64,000 nucleotides of DNA from Melieria omissa (Eukaryota; Arthropoda; Insecta; Diptera; Ulidiidae). The stretch is taken from NCBI GenBank assembly GCA_963971225.1, contig OZ020269.1:31264764-31328763 (forward strand), read 5' to 3'. The notes beneath the pieces are model-generated. The model ran no database searches. It was not told the DNA's origin and saw nothing but the letters and a program-made list of their open reading frames with translations. A program made the position numbers and the translations under genes. This document shows positions 21,689 to 33,468 of the stretch, in pieces; position 1 is the stretch's first letter, and every line of letters begins with the position of its first letter.

Positions 21689-22557
21689 GGTTAGGTTAGG
21701 TAGGGAAGGGTGTGTGCGTCCCAAGGGCAGCACTTCCACTCGGAGGCCAAAATGGCCCATTGTGAATCCCTTCATGGAAGATTCTGGAGCTAACCAGTGG
21801 CTCTCAGTTCGGGGAAAACCAATTCGACCTCTTGATGAAGGAGAGTAGATCCGATATTTCAACTACTGCTGCGCAGGCCAAGTCTACCAGTAACCTTGAC
21901 CCCAAGGTACGGAGTCGGCGTTCCTGCAGAGCCGGGCAGTGGCACAGGTAGTGTTGGATCGTTTCCACTTCTTCCTCATCTCCACAGCTTCTGCAGACAT
22001 CACTGGACGAGAGGCACCATTTGACCAGCATAGATCCAATGGCGCAGTGTCCAGTGATGACTCCAACAAGCTGCCTAATAGAGGTTCGACTCAGGGACAG
22101 TACATATCGTGTTTTCCTCACGGAAAGGGAAGGCCATATTGCCCGGCAGGTACTGCAATCAGTTCTGCTCCGCCATGAGGACTCAAATCTCTTTCTTGAT
22201 AGGGCCGGTTTTTTACAGCTCTGACAATACCTGAGTATGGAATTCCCCTTTTTGCCGCGTACTCTTCAATGGGCCAGAGGCCAGTTATGACTGCCGTTAA
22301 TCTTGCCACATCCCGGCGGCCCTTATTCAAGACCTCCGCGGTCTTGTTCTTGTCGTATGTTGACCAAAGTAATCTGCTGATTTTATAGCATTCCGTCCTC
22401 TGCCTCTAGTGTTGGCTTTGGCAAAGAAGTCTTTCGACACCTCGTTCTTGACAGAACCCAGTGGAGCGTGAACCGTCAGCGCCTCTTCGAGTTAACTCAT
22501 CGGCTTTTTCGTTCCCGTCAATGTTATTGTGGCTTGGCACCCATATCAGGGTAGGTA
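21689..22557 (-). mobile_element. LINE 3' fragment (RNase H end and C-terminal region)
   Basis: The minus strand begins in RNase H with TLIWVPSHNNIDGNEKADEL, covering the GN-E-x-ADE motif. It continues with LTAVITGLWPIEEYAAKRGI, then after a frameshift LVGVITGHCAIGSMLVKW, CRSCGDEEEVETIQHYLCHC and PALQERRLRTLGSRLL. A 3' UTR follows, ending in a CCTAACCTAACC tail at 21689. It is 5'-truncated in RNase H, where it abuts a plus-strand LINE fragment head to head. Confidence 0.8.
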
Positions 22558-22559
22558 AC

Positions 22560-23840
22560 TCTCATAAAGAGAGAAAAGTGTTGGTTGGTTGGGAGCAAAA
22601 TGAGCTGGTGGATGGTCCAGCTAAAAAGGGTTCGGAACAAGACTTTTCTGGACTCGAGCTAAGAATTGGACTAATTAATTTTGGAACAAGTGCAGAATAG
22701 CGTACCCTCGTGAAAAAAAAAAAATTTGGTTGTATAGAGCTTCGTTTTGTGAATGTAACAAACTAAAAATTTTGCCGGGGAAACGCCTACAAAAGGCGTG
22801 GCACGGGGTCAAAGTTCAAAACTTGTATCAAAATAACTCATTCAATTTTCAATCGATTTATATGATATGGGTATCAAACGAAAGGTCTTTTTCATACCTT
22901 TATTTTGGTGTACCACATTATATACTTTATATGTACGATTAAAAAATTATAAGCAAAAAATTATTTTTTTTTATAAAATTTACAAAACCCGATTTACAAA
23001 ACCCGAGAAAAAAATCGGGTTTTGTAAATTTTATAAAAAAAAATAATTTTTTGCTTATAATTTTTTAATCGTACATATAAAGTATATAATGTGGTACACC
23101 AAAATAAAGGTATGAAAAAGACCTTTCGTTTAAGACCATATCATATAAATCGATTGAAAATTGAATGAGTTATTTTGATAAAAGTTTTGAACTTTGACCC
23201 CGTGCCACGCCTTTTGTAGGCGTTTCCCCGGCAAAATTTTTAGTTTGTTAGACTCAGGAGCGAAACTTCTTTGTAAAGGCATACTTATTAATTTTTTTCA
23301 CGAGGGTACGCTATTCTGCACTTAAGCCTTAATTTTCAACTGAAGAAGGTGAGCACAAAATAGAGGCGCTTGGAGGGAACATTTGCGGTAGGCCCTTACC
23401 TCGTAAGGTTGTTATAGCCAGTTAAATAGGTATTTCAAGGGTCGAGGGTCTGGTGGATAGTTGGGTGACCGCAGTGCAACGTTACAGGTGGAATAGGCAG
23501 TCTAGGCAGCCAAAGATAGAAGAGTTCTTAGTCTAGATCGGAGAGCCTTTAGATAGTCGGCTGTATGGGGTAACGGGACACAATAGTTTTAGGCGATACT
23601 TGGAAGTGTTAAATCTTGTCGAGGGTGTTGTCTGTGAAGTGTGCTACAAAGACGAAGAGACAGGCGCGCACATTGTGTGTGAATGTCCTGCTATGGCTAG
23701 CAGAGAGATGTGTATTCTGGGAGATCTGTCCATGCAAGAAAGAATTATGGATCATGAGTCACCGTTACCTACTGGAGATATTGCCTGACATAGTAATTAA
23801 GAAGAAGGTCAATGATTTCGGCAGTTCTTTGGTGGACTAA
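22560..23840 (+). mobile_element. LINE relic split by a foldback element
   Basis: The plus strand before the foldback reads VGWEQNELVDGPAKKGSEQD, resembling the GN-E-x-ADE-x-AKKGSE end of RNase H. After it come WVTAVQRYRWNRQSRQPKIE, SRLYGVTGHNSFRRYLEVLN and ACCEVCYKDEET-like ETGAHIVCECPAMASREMC, the C-terminal cysteine-rich region. The family matches 30424-30800 and differs from 21689-22557. Stops and frameshifts are present. The right limit is approximate. Confidence 0.7.
22683..23328. mobile_element. Foldback element with near-complete palindrome
   Basis: Two arms of about 310-320 bp meet at a tiny loop around 23005-23013. The outer ends are AAGTGCAGAATAGCGTACCC and the exact inverse. The inner 230 bp of the arms are nearly identical, while a stretch of about 40-50 bp near the outer ends has diverged. 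TTAATTTT (22675-22682 and 23329-23336) flanks the element as a likely 8-bp duplication. No ORF of note. It splits the plus-strand LINE relic, so it is younger. Superfamily unresolved. Confidence 0.8.
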
Positions 23841-25208
23841 GTATGAACCTCATGGGACGAAAAGGAATCCGTTCTGTGCTCTGCTACGTCAACGGTACGC
23901 TGCTACGCCGACGGCCATTTGGATCGGTAAGAATGCAGATATGCAGATGCAGATATAGATTTATCAGTTTCTTTGAAGGAAATACAAAAAAGATCTTCAT
24001 GAATTAAGCACAACCTGGTAGTCCACAAGAGAAACTCTTTGTATATCAAGTCCCACCAGGCAGCATAAAGTTACCGTCCTGAGTTGATTCCAATTCCTCA
24101 GCTATCAATGATGTCTCATATGTATGAGCTGGAACCAGATCTCTTATATCAGAAGGTAAACTGTACTCTATTTTCATTAATTTTTTCATGCCCAAAACTG
24201 ACATCACTAACTGACACATAAAGGGTGAAAGTTGCCCTCAGCATGCAATGATTGCGATACCCTTAACGTGTTCGTATGTATTCAGAAAGGAAGCAGGCAA
24301 CGGAAAATGGCAAGAGGCAAAAGCACACCGGCGGAAAGCCACAAATATATGTATGTATGTATGTAGTACATGTATGTATGTGTGCATTAAGTGCGGCATT
24401 TCGTTTTTCACTTTGATTGCGCCGAGTGAGCTGCAACTGTGAAGTTAACCGTACGGCACATTGCACAATCGTTTGTGCACGCAGTTTCGTAAAAGTTCAA
24501 ATAAGCCAACAAAACGAATATCTCTCCGGGTGCATATGAACAAAAATGTACTCATGGACATAAAAATATATTGACGCTATATATATATTTAAATGGTGCA
24601 TATATAAGTAAATGGTATGCTATGCAGTCGTGACCGCATGTGTGGCATGCTGCAGCTTTCTTTGATCCTTTGATGTCAGTTAAAAGTGATTTTTGCAATG
24701 CTTCCATTTGTTTTGATGATAAAAAGATGTGAATTTTTTATTGAACTGTAGAGCTGTAGTCTGTCTATAATGTTGAATGTTGAATATGACAAGTTCCTGA
24801 ACTGTTGCCACCTAATAAATTTCATAAATTGCTGCATTACAGGTGAAAATATTCAATGATGGAGTTACACAAAATAATGTATGACTTTTTGGTCAATGGG
24901 ATCAACTAAATTTTTCAGTCATATTCAAACTCGCACCTTGCATTATTGTGAAAGTCATATCATTGAAAATCAGATGGAGTAGAGTTGCCTGATTGACTAT
25001 TTTAGGCGGAGATTCTTGGAATTATAGACACTTTTCTGGAAACTGAATTTGGAAAAAGCATTTCCAAATAATAGTTTTAATTCGAATACATTTTGCATAA
25101 CCCCATCTTTTTGTTAAAAAATTTTAGTAATAACTACGCCAAATTAAAATAAGTTTCTCTTTATATAAAAGCTTCGGTCAGGGCATCCGAAATGGTATCA
25201 ACATAGCA
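23841..25208. other. Noncoding DNA, microsatellite
   Basis: No gene seen. A GTAT tetranucleotide run (with GTAC breaks) lies at about 24350-24384. The remainder is AT-rich unique sequence. Confidence 0.5.
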
Positions 25209-25458
25209 CAAGCCCGTAGACAGGATTTTTTTTCGGGGGGGGTTACTCAAATCAAAACCCGGCAGCTGACTGAAAACAAGCTTCCAAGCTAAATTAAATT
25301 ACTAATTTAACTTAATTAGGCACTTGGGCTCAATGTAAACGTAGCCATGCATGGTGTGATTAGTAACTAGTTTAGAATATTATAAATTAAAACAATGTTC
25401 TAACATTTCGGGGGGGTCAGAACCCCCCTAACCCCCCCCCCCCCTAGCTACGGCCCTG
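25209..25458. mobile_element. hAT-type MITE with G/C-run ends
   Basis: The left end is CAAGCCCGTAGACAGG and the right end, inverted, is CAGGGCCGTAGCTAGG (12 of 16). Both are followed inside by G runs (GGGGGGGG on the left, C runs near 25424-25444 on the right). The flanks ACATAGCA (25201-25208) and ACATTTCA (25459-25466) agree at 6 of 8 and look like a decayed 8-bp duplication. No coding. Confidence 0.6.
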
Positions 25459-26519
25459 ACATTTCATTCCTCTCTGTCAAATATCGAAAGTCATTGTTAG
25501 AACCAGTCCATTGTCAGATGAACCCAGATTCGTCCTTTTCCATATATATTCATACTGACCTCGGATGCTACCTTCTGAATGCTATAAGCCGCATATCAAT
25601 GTGAATACGCCCAGACAACCTGTGCTGCGTTTAATATCAAAAAGTCAAACTACAAAAATAACGAATGCACTGCCATGTCAAACTCGGTTTTCATAATATT
25701 GCCGGCTTCATTGCTGCAAATATTAAATTGAATTGGGATTTTGGGAGTTTGCACGTGAAACTGAGAAATTTTTCTCATGCCATCACTTAAGCAGCCAAAA
25801 TGTACAAAATGTATCAGAAGGAGGCAGAGTCGAGGAGCTAAAGGTGAAAAGAAATGGAAAATATTTCCATAACAGACACTATTGCAAAACGAAAAAATAG
25901 CAATAAGTTTGTGCAGCACAACATCAGCACCGAGTCAGTTGAATTTGGTTAAGTGAAAATTTTCATTTCATTTCGTTTAAAAGCGAATGAGTGGCAGCCG
26001 AAGAACTTCGAAAGGCATTTCATGATATGTGCGGATATGTTATTCAAGTTTGGCATGCAACGAGGGAGAAAGTTTGCAAAAAATTTGAGTCAAGTATATT
26101 AAGAAAAATAAACAAATTTACTAAGTGTACTAAAACCATACTTAGAAAAAGAAGGTAAGGAATACAATAGATGCTGCTCGTCAGAAAATCCTTAACCAGG
26201 AGATGGTTCTGTTCGATACGATTTTCATGTTCCTCAGTATTTGTAAAAAAAAAGAATACTAAAATCAAGTAAATTTGATTTGGTCAGCCCTCATATAAGA
26301 AATCCTGAACTAAAAAACAGGCAACAATGAAATGCAGTTCATACGAGAGTCAAGAGTTTTCAAACACAAATTTAATTGCGCCCAAGCTGAAACTCAAGTT
26401 AAATTTTTTTATTACTTTTAGCTAAATTTGTAGATACATTTTTTATTTTTAATCCTTTAACTACAGGTTTTTACAATTTTTAATTTATCGATTCAATCTT
26501 TTGTGGTTATATCAACACC
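25459..26519. other. Noncoding DNA
   Basis: AT-rich, apparently unique. ORFs of 74-89 codons on the minus strand match no family I know. Confidence 0.5.
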
Positions 26520-26649
26520 CAGTGGCTCACACAAGAGGGGAGGTTCGGGGGTTCAAACCCCCAAATACAAAAATTGCTGCTGCATAATATGAGTTCAAAT
26601 GAAATTGAGCTCAAAAGAAATCCTCAAACTGTAATCCTGTGAAATGCTG
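26520..26649. mobile_element. Degenerate hAT-type MITE
   Basis: The left end is CAGTGGCTCACACAAGAGGG followed by GGGGGTTCAAACCCCC. The right end, ATCCTGTGAAATGCTG, is a damaged inverse. It belongs with 2937-3062. No clear 8-bp duplication. Confidence 0.45.
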
Positions 26650-27600
26650 AAGTCCTTTGCTCCTGAAACCTCGAATTACATAGAAGTCGTGTGCTCTTAC
26701 AGCCTTGAAAAAATCAATTTTTTTTTGTAAAAAAATTGTAAAAAATATCATGTTTTTGCTTTCATAATGGAAAGGTTAATAGGGTTACAGGTATAGGAAC
26801 ATTTTGATTTTTACTTTATAGAAATCCAAAAGTTGACAACCTTACAGCTTCCTTTGCATGAGAGGCGCCCTCTGATGTAGAATTTTTGAACTTTAATGAA
26901 TTTTGTATTTTTTGCACTCTAAAATGTTGCCGATTGTATAAAAATCACGCAAATCGGTTCAGTAGTTTCGGACATACGATGCTTCTTCTTCGATGCTTCG
27001 CTTACTTTAGTACTTTTTCCAGTGGAGACAAAATTCCATTGAAAATGACTAGTTTTGTATGGCCGTCCCCTTAAAAGTTGTAAATAGCGTTTAGATATGT
27101 ATGGGAAAAATATTTGAAAAGAAAAATAAATAGGAGTCAATCCTATATTTGATAAGTCTAGAAGACACTTGGAAGCAGTGGAAGTCTGTTTTATAAAAAC
27201 CATGATTTTGTATGGAAGGCTCATTAAGAGTTTGAGATACGGTATAAATATGTTTGAAAGAATTGTTCAGGAGAAAAAAATAGTGGGGTCAGTCATAGAT
27301 TTTAACCCTCTAAGAGCCACTTCTGAGCAGCTATGGAGCTATTTGTAGAATATTCAATTTTGATTGCTTTTGAAATGAGCACATTTTATCTACTACATGT
27401 AAAAAAATAAAAAAAATTTATATTAAAATACAAATATTATGAACGTAACTTTTGTGACCTGAAAAAGATGATTTTCCTTGTTAATATGAAGTTTTTATAT
27501 ATACAGTTTTATGGGAAGTGGTTGTAGTTTTGCTCCTATTGCATTGAAATTTTGCACAATAAGTTCTTTGCTCATACCTTCAAAATTGCTATGAAGTCGA
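26650..27600. other. AT-rich noncoding DNA
   Basis: No gene seen. A TTAACCCTCTAAGAGCC motif at 27303 resembles a piggyBac-type end but has no visible partner. Confidence 0.5.
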
Positions 27601-28870
27601 AATGATGGTTTGACAATTTAGTTGCATGATTCGTCAAAGACATCTGTCCGATGTGGCCAACTGGGTTGGGTGCACTGGGTGCGTTGTATGCGTTCGCACG
27701 GACTCGCCTGAGTACACACGCCAAACACTCACTGCAGCATAGTTGTTGCCTGTGTGTGTGTATTTGCACACGTGTCCTGTGCGTCGATGTGTTGGTGTGT
27801 TTATGTTCGCCAGCGTTCATGAGTTTTGTTCCTGCAATCAAGGCGAAACGAAAGAAAAATGCACTCATGTACATTCATGTTGTGGTTTTGTGTGCGTTTT
27901 TATTGTTGTTTACTTTCTTTCCTTCCATTTTGTTTTCTATCCGCAGGATACATTTCTGAATTGTGTCACTATGGCTAAAAGCACCTGAAAGGTATTTGGC
28001 TCACCGCACCACGCCTCAAATGTTGGTTTTCTTCACTTTTTGCTATGACACATTTGACACTTTGACATTTACTGCTGTTGCTCGATTCGCCACTAAAGCG
28101 ACATCAACTTTCATAAAAGTTAAAATACAACAACAACAACAACAACAGCAACTAAAATACACATATAACAATGTAAGAAAAGCCATTTTAAGCGGAGCGA
28201 CGCGCGTTAAATGTACTAAATATATTTTTGTTTGTGTGTGTGAATGTGTGACTTAAAAGCTGTTTTGTTCGCATCGAAAACTATTGAAGACGTTCATAGA
28301 AATCATTATTATTGTTGTTGTTGTTGCTGTTGTTATTACGCCGCTGATTACATGTGATCAGCAAAATAAAAGCCGCCGCAGACGTTTGAAACGCCATTTT
28401 TATTGCAGGCGTCGAACCGTCTAACAAGCACACACACACATACACTCACACATGTACATGAATGTACGTCTTCATTGCCTGCATTGTGGCCCTCATCAAT
28501 AATTTGTTGTTGCTGCTGTTTTTTATGAAAGCAGTGGCGAAGGTGAAGACGAGGGCGACCGATTCCAAGCGACCCAATTTGCAAAATAATGAACTTTTTA
28601 CGAGTTTTTCATATCACTTGAGGGACACGACCGCACCGCAGCCCTCAGCCCAAAGCGGCATAGTTGCGCTTACGTTGCATATTCTTAGGTGTTGCTTGAT
28701 TTAAAGCCACAGCCCGCGGGCGTAGGAGAAAATGGGAAAAGTAGCGAATCGAAATTGCGCAGCGAATTACAGTGAAACGTACAATGGAAGCAACAAATCT
28801 TTTCAAATCGCTCACAATTGCCTCGGCTCCCCTGACCCGTTCTGCTGGGGATTTCGTGATTTAAAATGAT
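27601..28870. other. Unique islands with TG/CA and CAA/GTT repeats
   Basis: Noncoding. CAA repeats lie at about 28130-28148, GTT repeats at about 28311-28330 and a CA run at about 28430-28452. Overlapping ORFs on both strands are compositional. Such islands resemble ordinary euchromatic fly intergenic DNA and could hold regulatory sites, but none can be named. Confidence 0.5.
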
Positions 28871-30423
28871 GTATGGCACATACAATTTTTCACAGTAATT
28901 TATTATATTTTATAGAAGAAAATTGCGTGGTGGCAAATATGATTCGAAAAGGTCGCGTTTGAGTGCATTAAAAATTGGTTCGATTTTGGAATTGAAAATT
29001 GGCAACAATAGTGAGTTTCTATAAATTACGTGATTTTAATTTTAAAACCAAATCGCACAAAGAAATGGGAATAGACTAATAATAATAAACTAATTTACAT
29101 ACTCACATCAATAAGACGATTTTGCATTTTTAATATATTGGGTATTAAAAATATATGAAATCAAGGATTTGTTAAAAGTTATAAAAGCAATAAAGCAAGG
29201 GAAGCTGTTGAGGCTGCTTTACGAAAGGAAAATATCATTAACCATTTCGCTATTTTGTTGCCATATGGCAACACGCTACTTTGTGGACATCTGAACTGTC
29301 TATGGTTTGAAGAATAACAATCTTTGTTGGTCCTTAGAATAGTTTGAGGATTTGGGAATAATACAAAATTAATAAACTGATTATTTAAATTTAAAAACGA
29401 TAAGCATACACGTTTTTTGAATGTTATGTCTTCACATAGTAAAGAGGAAAGAAGCAGAAAAAGTAAGAAACATTTTGAATGTGACTTTTTTACTTCAAAT
29501 AAGATAGATTTTTTAGATAATCGAAGTAAATGAAGCAATATGCAATTTAGAATTATGCGTAAAATATTTTAATTATTACAGCAATTATTACAATATTCTA
29601 AAAAACAGGATTTCGGTAAAAACAAAAACAATTTTAAAATTTAGTATATGGATATAGCCACACAAGAGACTAAATCAATAAAAACATGTAATGAAAAGGT
29701 TAATGTGTTTATTAAGATCAATCAAACAATGGGTTCCAAAATGACTCAATTGGATCAAAACCCCCTTTTTGCCGAGTCCCAGCAGCGGCAGTGCTCATTG
29801 AAAGGGAGATCTATCCGCTGGGTTTGCCTATGGTCTTCCGATCGAATGATCACTGCTTCAGCTTAAGAAATCGTATCACGCACCAGAAAACTAGAAACTA
29901 GTTGAATCTTTTATGGTTTTGCTTTGGCCATATTTCCTCGGAAATCATACATGGGCCAAAATAAAACAACAAAACATGTTCAGGCAAATTTTATTTTCGT
30001 TTTGAACGAGGTTTATATATATAACTTTATATTCAATTTCGTCATTCGTTGAAATTCTCCTATCACAGATTCATTTCGTCATGTTTAGAGCCAAATAATA
30101 TTATAGTTGGTACTATAAATTTATGAATGACGAAGGAATCAAGTTGACGCAGTCTGTTCTAGACATGTTTTCTGAAGTATTTATATCTTTGGTTCATTAA
30201 AGCTTTGCAGTCTTTGATCAGATGAAGTAATAACTTACTATTTTCTGTATCGGACTTAAAACTGGATCCATGCTCAGTATGGCGTTTAACACTAGAACTA
30301 CCGGAGGGCAGATATTTTAGGCTTTTAACATTTTGATTAACTTTAGCTCGAAAACAGCTTGATTTATGAATCTTATTCTTCTATCTTAAATTTTTGTAAT
30401 CACTGAATGCATTTGTTGTTGGC
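28871..30423. other. AT-rich noncoding DNA
   Basis: No gene recognised. TTAACACTAGAACTACCGGA at 30288 resembles a single piggyBac-type end; I see no matching inverse nearby. Confidence 0.5.
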
Positions 30424-30800
30424 TTATCTCAACTTATCTCAATACTCTGTGACAGGTGGAATGATCAACTGGAATGGCTAAGGATACATTTGGCACAGTT
30501 AAATCTTGTTGAAGTCCGAAGGCTGTGCTTCAGTGGCGGATTCAGGGGGGTGTTTTGGGGGTTGAAACCCCCCCCGAAATATTTGGATCGCCTATAAAAC
30601 TATATACAAATTAAAAAGCATTTTATAAATATTAAAGAATTACTTTTTGAAACCCCCCCGAAATATTTTTCTGAATCCGCCCCTGCTGTGCTTAGAGGAT
30701 GACGAAACAGCACATGGCGCACATTGTGTACGAGTGTCGGCTTTGGCTTTGTAGAAGGAACCTGCATTCTAAGACAACCGACATGTCAAAACCTGACGGG
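30424..30800 (+). mobile_element. LINE C-terminal relic split by a hAT MITE
   Basis: The plus strand reads LNLVEVRRLC, and past the insertion LEDDETAHGAH, then after a frameshift HIVYECRLWLCRRNL. This parallels the relic at 23600-23740 (LNLVEG, DEETGAHIVCEC), so both come from one LINE family. The MITE at 30531-30685 lies exactly inside the VRRLCLEDDE stretch. Confidence 0.65.
30531..30685. mobile_element. hAT-type MITE with perfect 8-bp duplication
   Basis: The ends are CAGTGGCGGATTCAG and, inverted, CAGGGGCGGATTCAG (14 of 15). The flanks CTGTGCTT (30523-30530 and 30686-30693) are identical, an 8-bp duplication as hAT elements make. Inside each end are G/C runs with GAAATATTT. 155 bp, no coding. 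It interrupts the LINE relic at 30424-30800. Confidence 0.88.
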
Positions 30801-31748
30801 GTCAACAATGAGTGAAGGGGAAACATGATTGGTTTATTGACTTAAAATATGGTGAAGGCACATAGAAAATCACGAATTGATCCTGTTGAAATTTGTTTTC
30901 GACTATACTCGTAGTTGGGACCAACTCAAAGTTATTGGCAAATAAATGTCTTTGAATTTGTCTTGCTGAGAATTAATGCGCACAGCGTTGCCGGAAAATT
31001 GCACCAAAAGCCCGCGCATAATTTCAGCTCATGAGCGCTGCGGCCGAAAATGTGTCGCTGGAGAATTTATCGTCATGGGTCATGACAAATAGCTGTCAAG
31101 TTTTTAAGGTCAAAGCGACGCTAATTTGGTGCTACTTTTTAATTTGCTCATAAAATGAGCCGGCATTCGAATGCAAGTGAGCAGTGCCAACAATAACAAC
31201 AACAATAACAAGAAAAAAACCCGGCATAAGCTGGAGTCTCTGAATGAGCAGAAGGCAGCCGAACATAAGGAATTTAATTTTGAAGACAATATGGCAACGC
31301 AAGAAAAAAAGTCAACAACAAACAACATCAAACGTAATGACGCGAGAGAGTTGGGCACAGCGGATAAAAAACCATAATAAAACAAAATAGAATATAGTAG
31401 AACGGAAGAAAAAGTGAAACAAGAACAACAAGAAGAAGCATGATAAAATGCCAAAGCAGCGAATGGTGAGTGGGAGGGCGAGGGGAGGAGTGGGCGAGCC
31501 ACATGAGTGCGCCGCCTTGAAATATGCCAAGCAATTTGCTGTTTGTCGTTTTGGCACAAGCGCCAAGAATTCATTTATTGAATTTAAAGGCGAACGCGCT
31601 GCGGCAGCAAAACTAGACACGGAACGGACAGACGGACGCGTAGGCGCTGAAGAGTAACTAAGCGAAATGAAACGCAACGAAACGAAACGTAACGCAGACC
31701 AAAACAAGAATGCGCCTCAAATGGCGGATTGGCGCAACGGACCAAACA
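30801..31748. other. Unique island
   Basis: Noncoding. CAA/ATAACAA repeats lie at about 31189-31212 and a GCAACGAAACG-type near-repeat at about 31663-31692. ORFs of 131-154 codons on the minus strand are phenylalanine/leucine-rich complements of A-rich DNA and match no family I know. Confidence 0.5.
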
Positions 31749-31993
31749 GTGCCAACTAGGGATCGCAATTTTTTGCCATTTTGCGATCCCGGGATTTTCG
31801 GGATTGAAAAGTCAAATCCCGGGATCCCGGGATTTAATCCCGGGATTCATATAACAAATTTTTTAATAAAACAATTTTCCCGAATTGCATAAATACTTGT
31901 TTATAATATATTTATCATAAAAATGGACACATTTTAATCACATTTGGGTAGTTTCAAGATTTTTTATCTTGAATTTAATCACATTTTGTTTAA

Positions 31994-32339
31994 CCCTTCA
32001 ATTCCCATGTCCAAAATAGTGAAAAAGAAAATTTTCTTTTTAAATAAAGGAGCTTAGATACGTTTGGATAAGACAAAAAAATACATAAAAAATATTTAAA
32101 CTACCCTCATTTTTATATTGAAAGAAACCACACAAACTCGCACTGCTTTAATTACGCGTGAAACAAATGAATAAATTTTACAAATGACGTATCGCTAGTG
32201 TTGGTAGGAAAATTAAATAAACAAGTACTACTAATTGACTTTGCTATACAAGTGTTAGAATTTTAAAATAAAAACCTATGTGGTAGGAAAACAAATATTA
32301 AGCATCTGTCACCTACAGGTGACACTGGGAATTGAAGAG
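31994..32339. mobile_element. piggyBac-type MITE inside hAT copy 2
   Basis: Flanked by TTAA (31990-31993 and 32340-32343). The ends are CCCTTCAATTCCCA and, inverted, CTCTTCAATTCCCA (13 of 14). hAT copy 1 shows the empty TTAA at 13867-13870 (TTTTGTTTAACTTAAAAG), confirming the boundaries. 346 bp without coding. A CACCTACAGGTG palindrome lies near the right end. The TIR differs from the other TTAA elements in the window. Confidence 0.88.
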
Positions 32340-32538
32340 TTAACTTAAAAGTTTTTCATTTGACATTTAACTTCAGTTTCATAGCATTTTGTTTTATCCA
32401 AAAATGACACTTAAACATAACTTATTACTTTGCAACCGATGTATCATAAAGTGCATATATATGCATATTTGATAAAAAAAATAAAATAGTTAATTTGTTT
32501 GTGCTTTTAGTTTTACTTCGATTATTTCGATAAAAAAG

Positions 32539-32766
32539 TTAAGCGTTTTGATTAACTAAAAACTGAGATCTTAAAAATGCAAAGGCATTAAGTGTTTTGT
32601 TCTCTTATCTAGAGCGAAATTTATTTCAAATGAACCCTGCTGAAGAGAAACATCCTTCAGATTCAACACTTGTTGGTTGAATGCTTAGTAAATAATCATA
32701 AGCCTTTTGGAAAAGACGCACTCTATCCCCTCCCTTCTCCCTCAAATAAGGAATTGGGTTTTTGTG
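32539..32766 (-). pseudogene. hAT transposase C-terminal region, broken copy
   Basis: Equivalent to 14067-14294. It reads YDYLLSIQPTSVESEGCFSS then AGFI, after which an in-frame TGA interrupts the domain, and a second stop follows the RSR of the RSRL-equivalent. The conserved Arg of SER is Gly here. Compared with copy 1, this copy has clearly lost coding ability. Confidence 0.8.
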
Positions 32767-32918
32767 CCTTAAAATTTATTTAATTTGAACTTTGAAGCAT
32801 CTTTTGCAATCCCGAAAATCCCGGGATAAAAGAATTTGAATCCCGGGATTTTCGGGACTGGAAAAAGTCCGGGATCCCGGGATCCCGGGATCCCGGGATT
32901 GCGATGCCTAGTGCCAAC

Positions 32919-33468
32919 CATAGCAACAACAACAACAACAATAACAACAACAGTCACAGCGCAAGCAAAACAAGCGGCTGGCACATTACACTAAATTGTC
33001 GGCAATCAATCATTCGTAAATTAAATTTCTCGCGGGCTCTTGGCTGCGATTAAGAGTGAAATCGTGTGCGACGCCATGCCAAATCGCCACGCACACACAC
33101 ACACACACACACCAACAAACAATTACATACATACACGCAAAATGATGAGCCGTCTTCCTGTTACGCTCACTCTCTCTCTCTTTCTCTCCTTCTGTCTCTA
33201 ATGCGCCGCTTGCCGAATGCCACTTGTCGCCCAGCCCTGCCCGGCGCACATTCGCCTCATTTAATGCGTTAAGTCGTTTAAACTTGATGCCGCGCGCGCG
33301 TAAATAAATAAAAGCATGAAAATTAATACGACAGTGCTGGCCAGCGTCGCACATTGCGCGTAGCGTTTTCATGTCTCCAATTCACTTCATTGCCTCAGCT
33401 TTGCATGCACTCATTTCTCACGCTCGGACCCACTCGCACTCGCTGCGCTGGACAGTGCTTGGTCGGTG
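32919..33468. other. Unique island with microsatellites
   Basis: CAA repeats lie at about 32923-32950, a CA run at about 33090-33110 and a CT run at about 33168-33188. No gene recognised. Confidence 0.5.

Larger units (their letters stand above)
31757..32910 (-). mobile_element. hAT element, copy 2, carrying a TTAA MITE
   Basis: It has the same termini as 11655-14446 (TAGGGATCGCAA and, inverted, TAGGCATCGCAA). The 8-bp duplication GTGCCAAC (31749-31756 and 32911-32918) is perfect. Subterminal GGGATCCC palindromes number about one unit fewer than in copy 1. It lacks the piggyBac element of copy 1: the site reads AAATTTTTTAATAAAAC across 31856-31872. It has its own TTAA-flanked insert at 31994-32339 and lacks about 160 bp present in copy 1. 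The transposase tail is broken. Confidence 0.92.

Noticed and set aside
27303..27330. TTAACCCTCTAAGAGCC as piggyBac end
   Set aside because: No matching right end within a reasonable distance.
30288..30310. TTAACACTAGAACTACCGGA as piggyBac end
   Set aside because: No inverse partner with TTAA found nearby, so only half of the required evidence exists.
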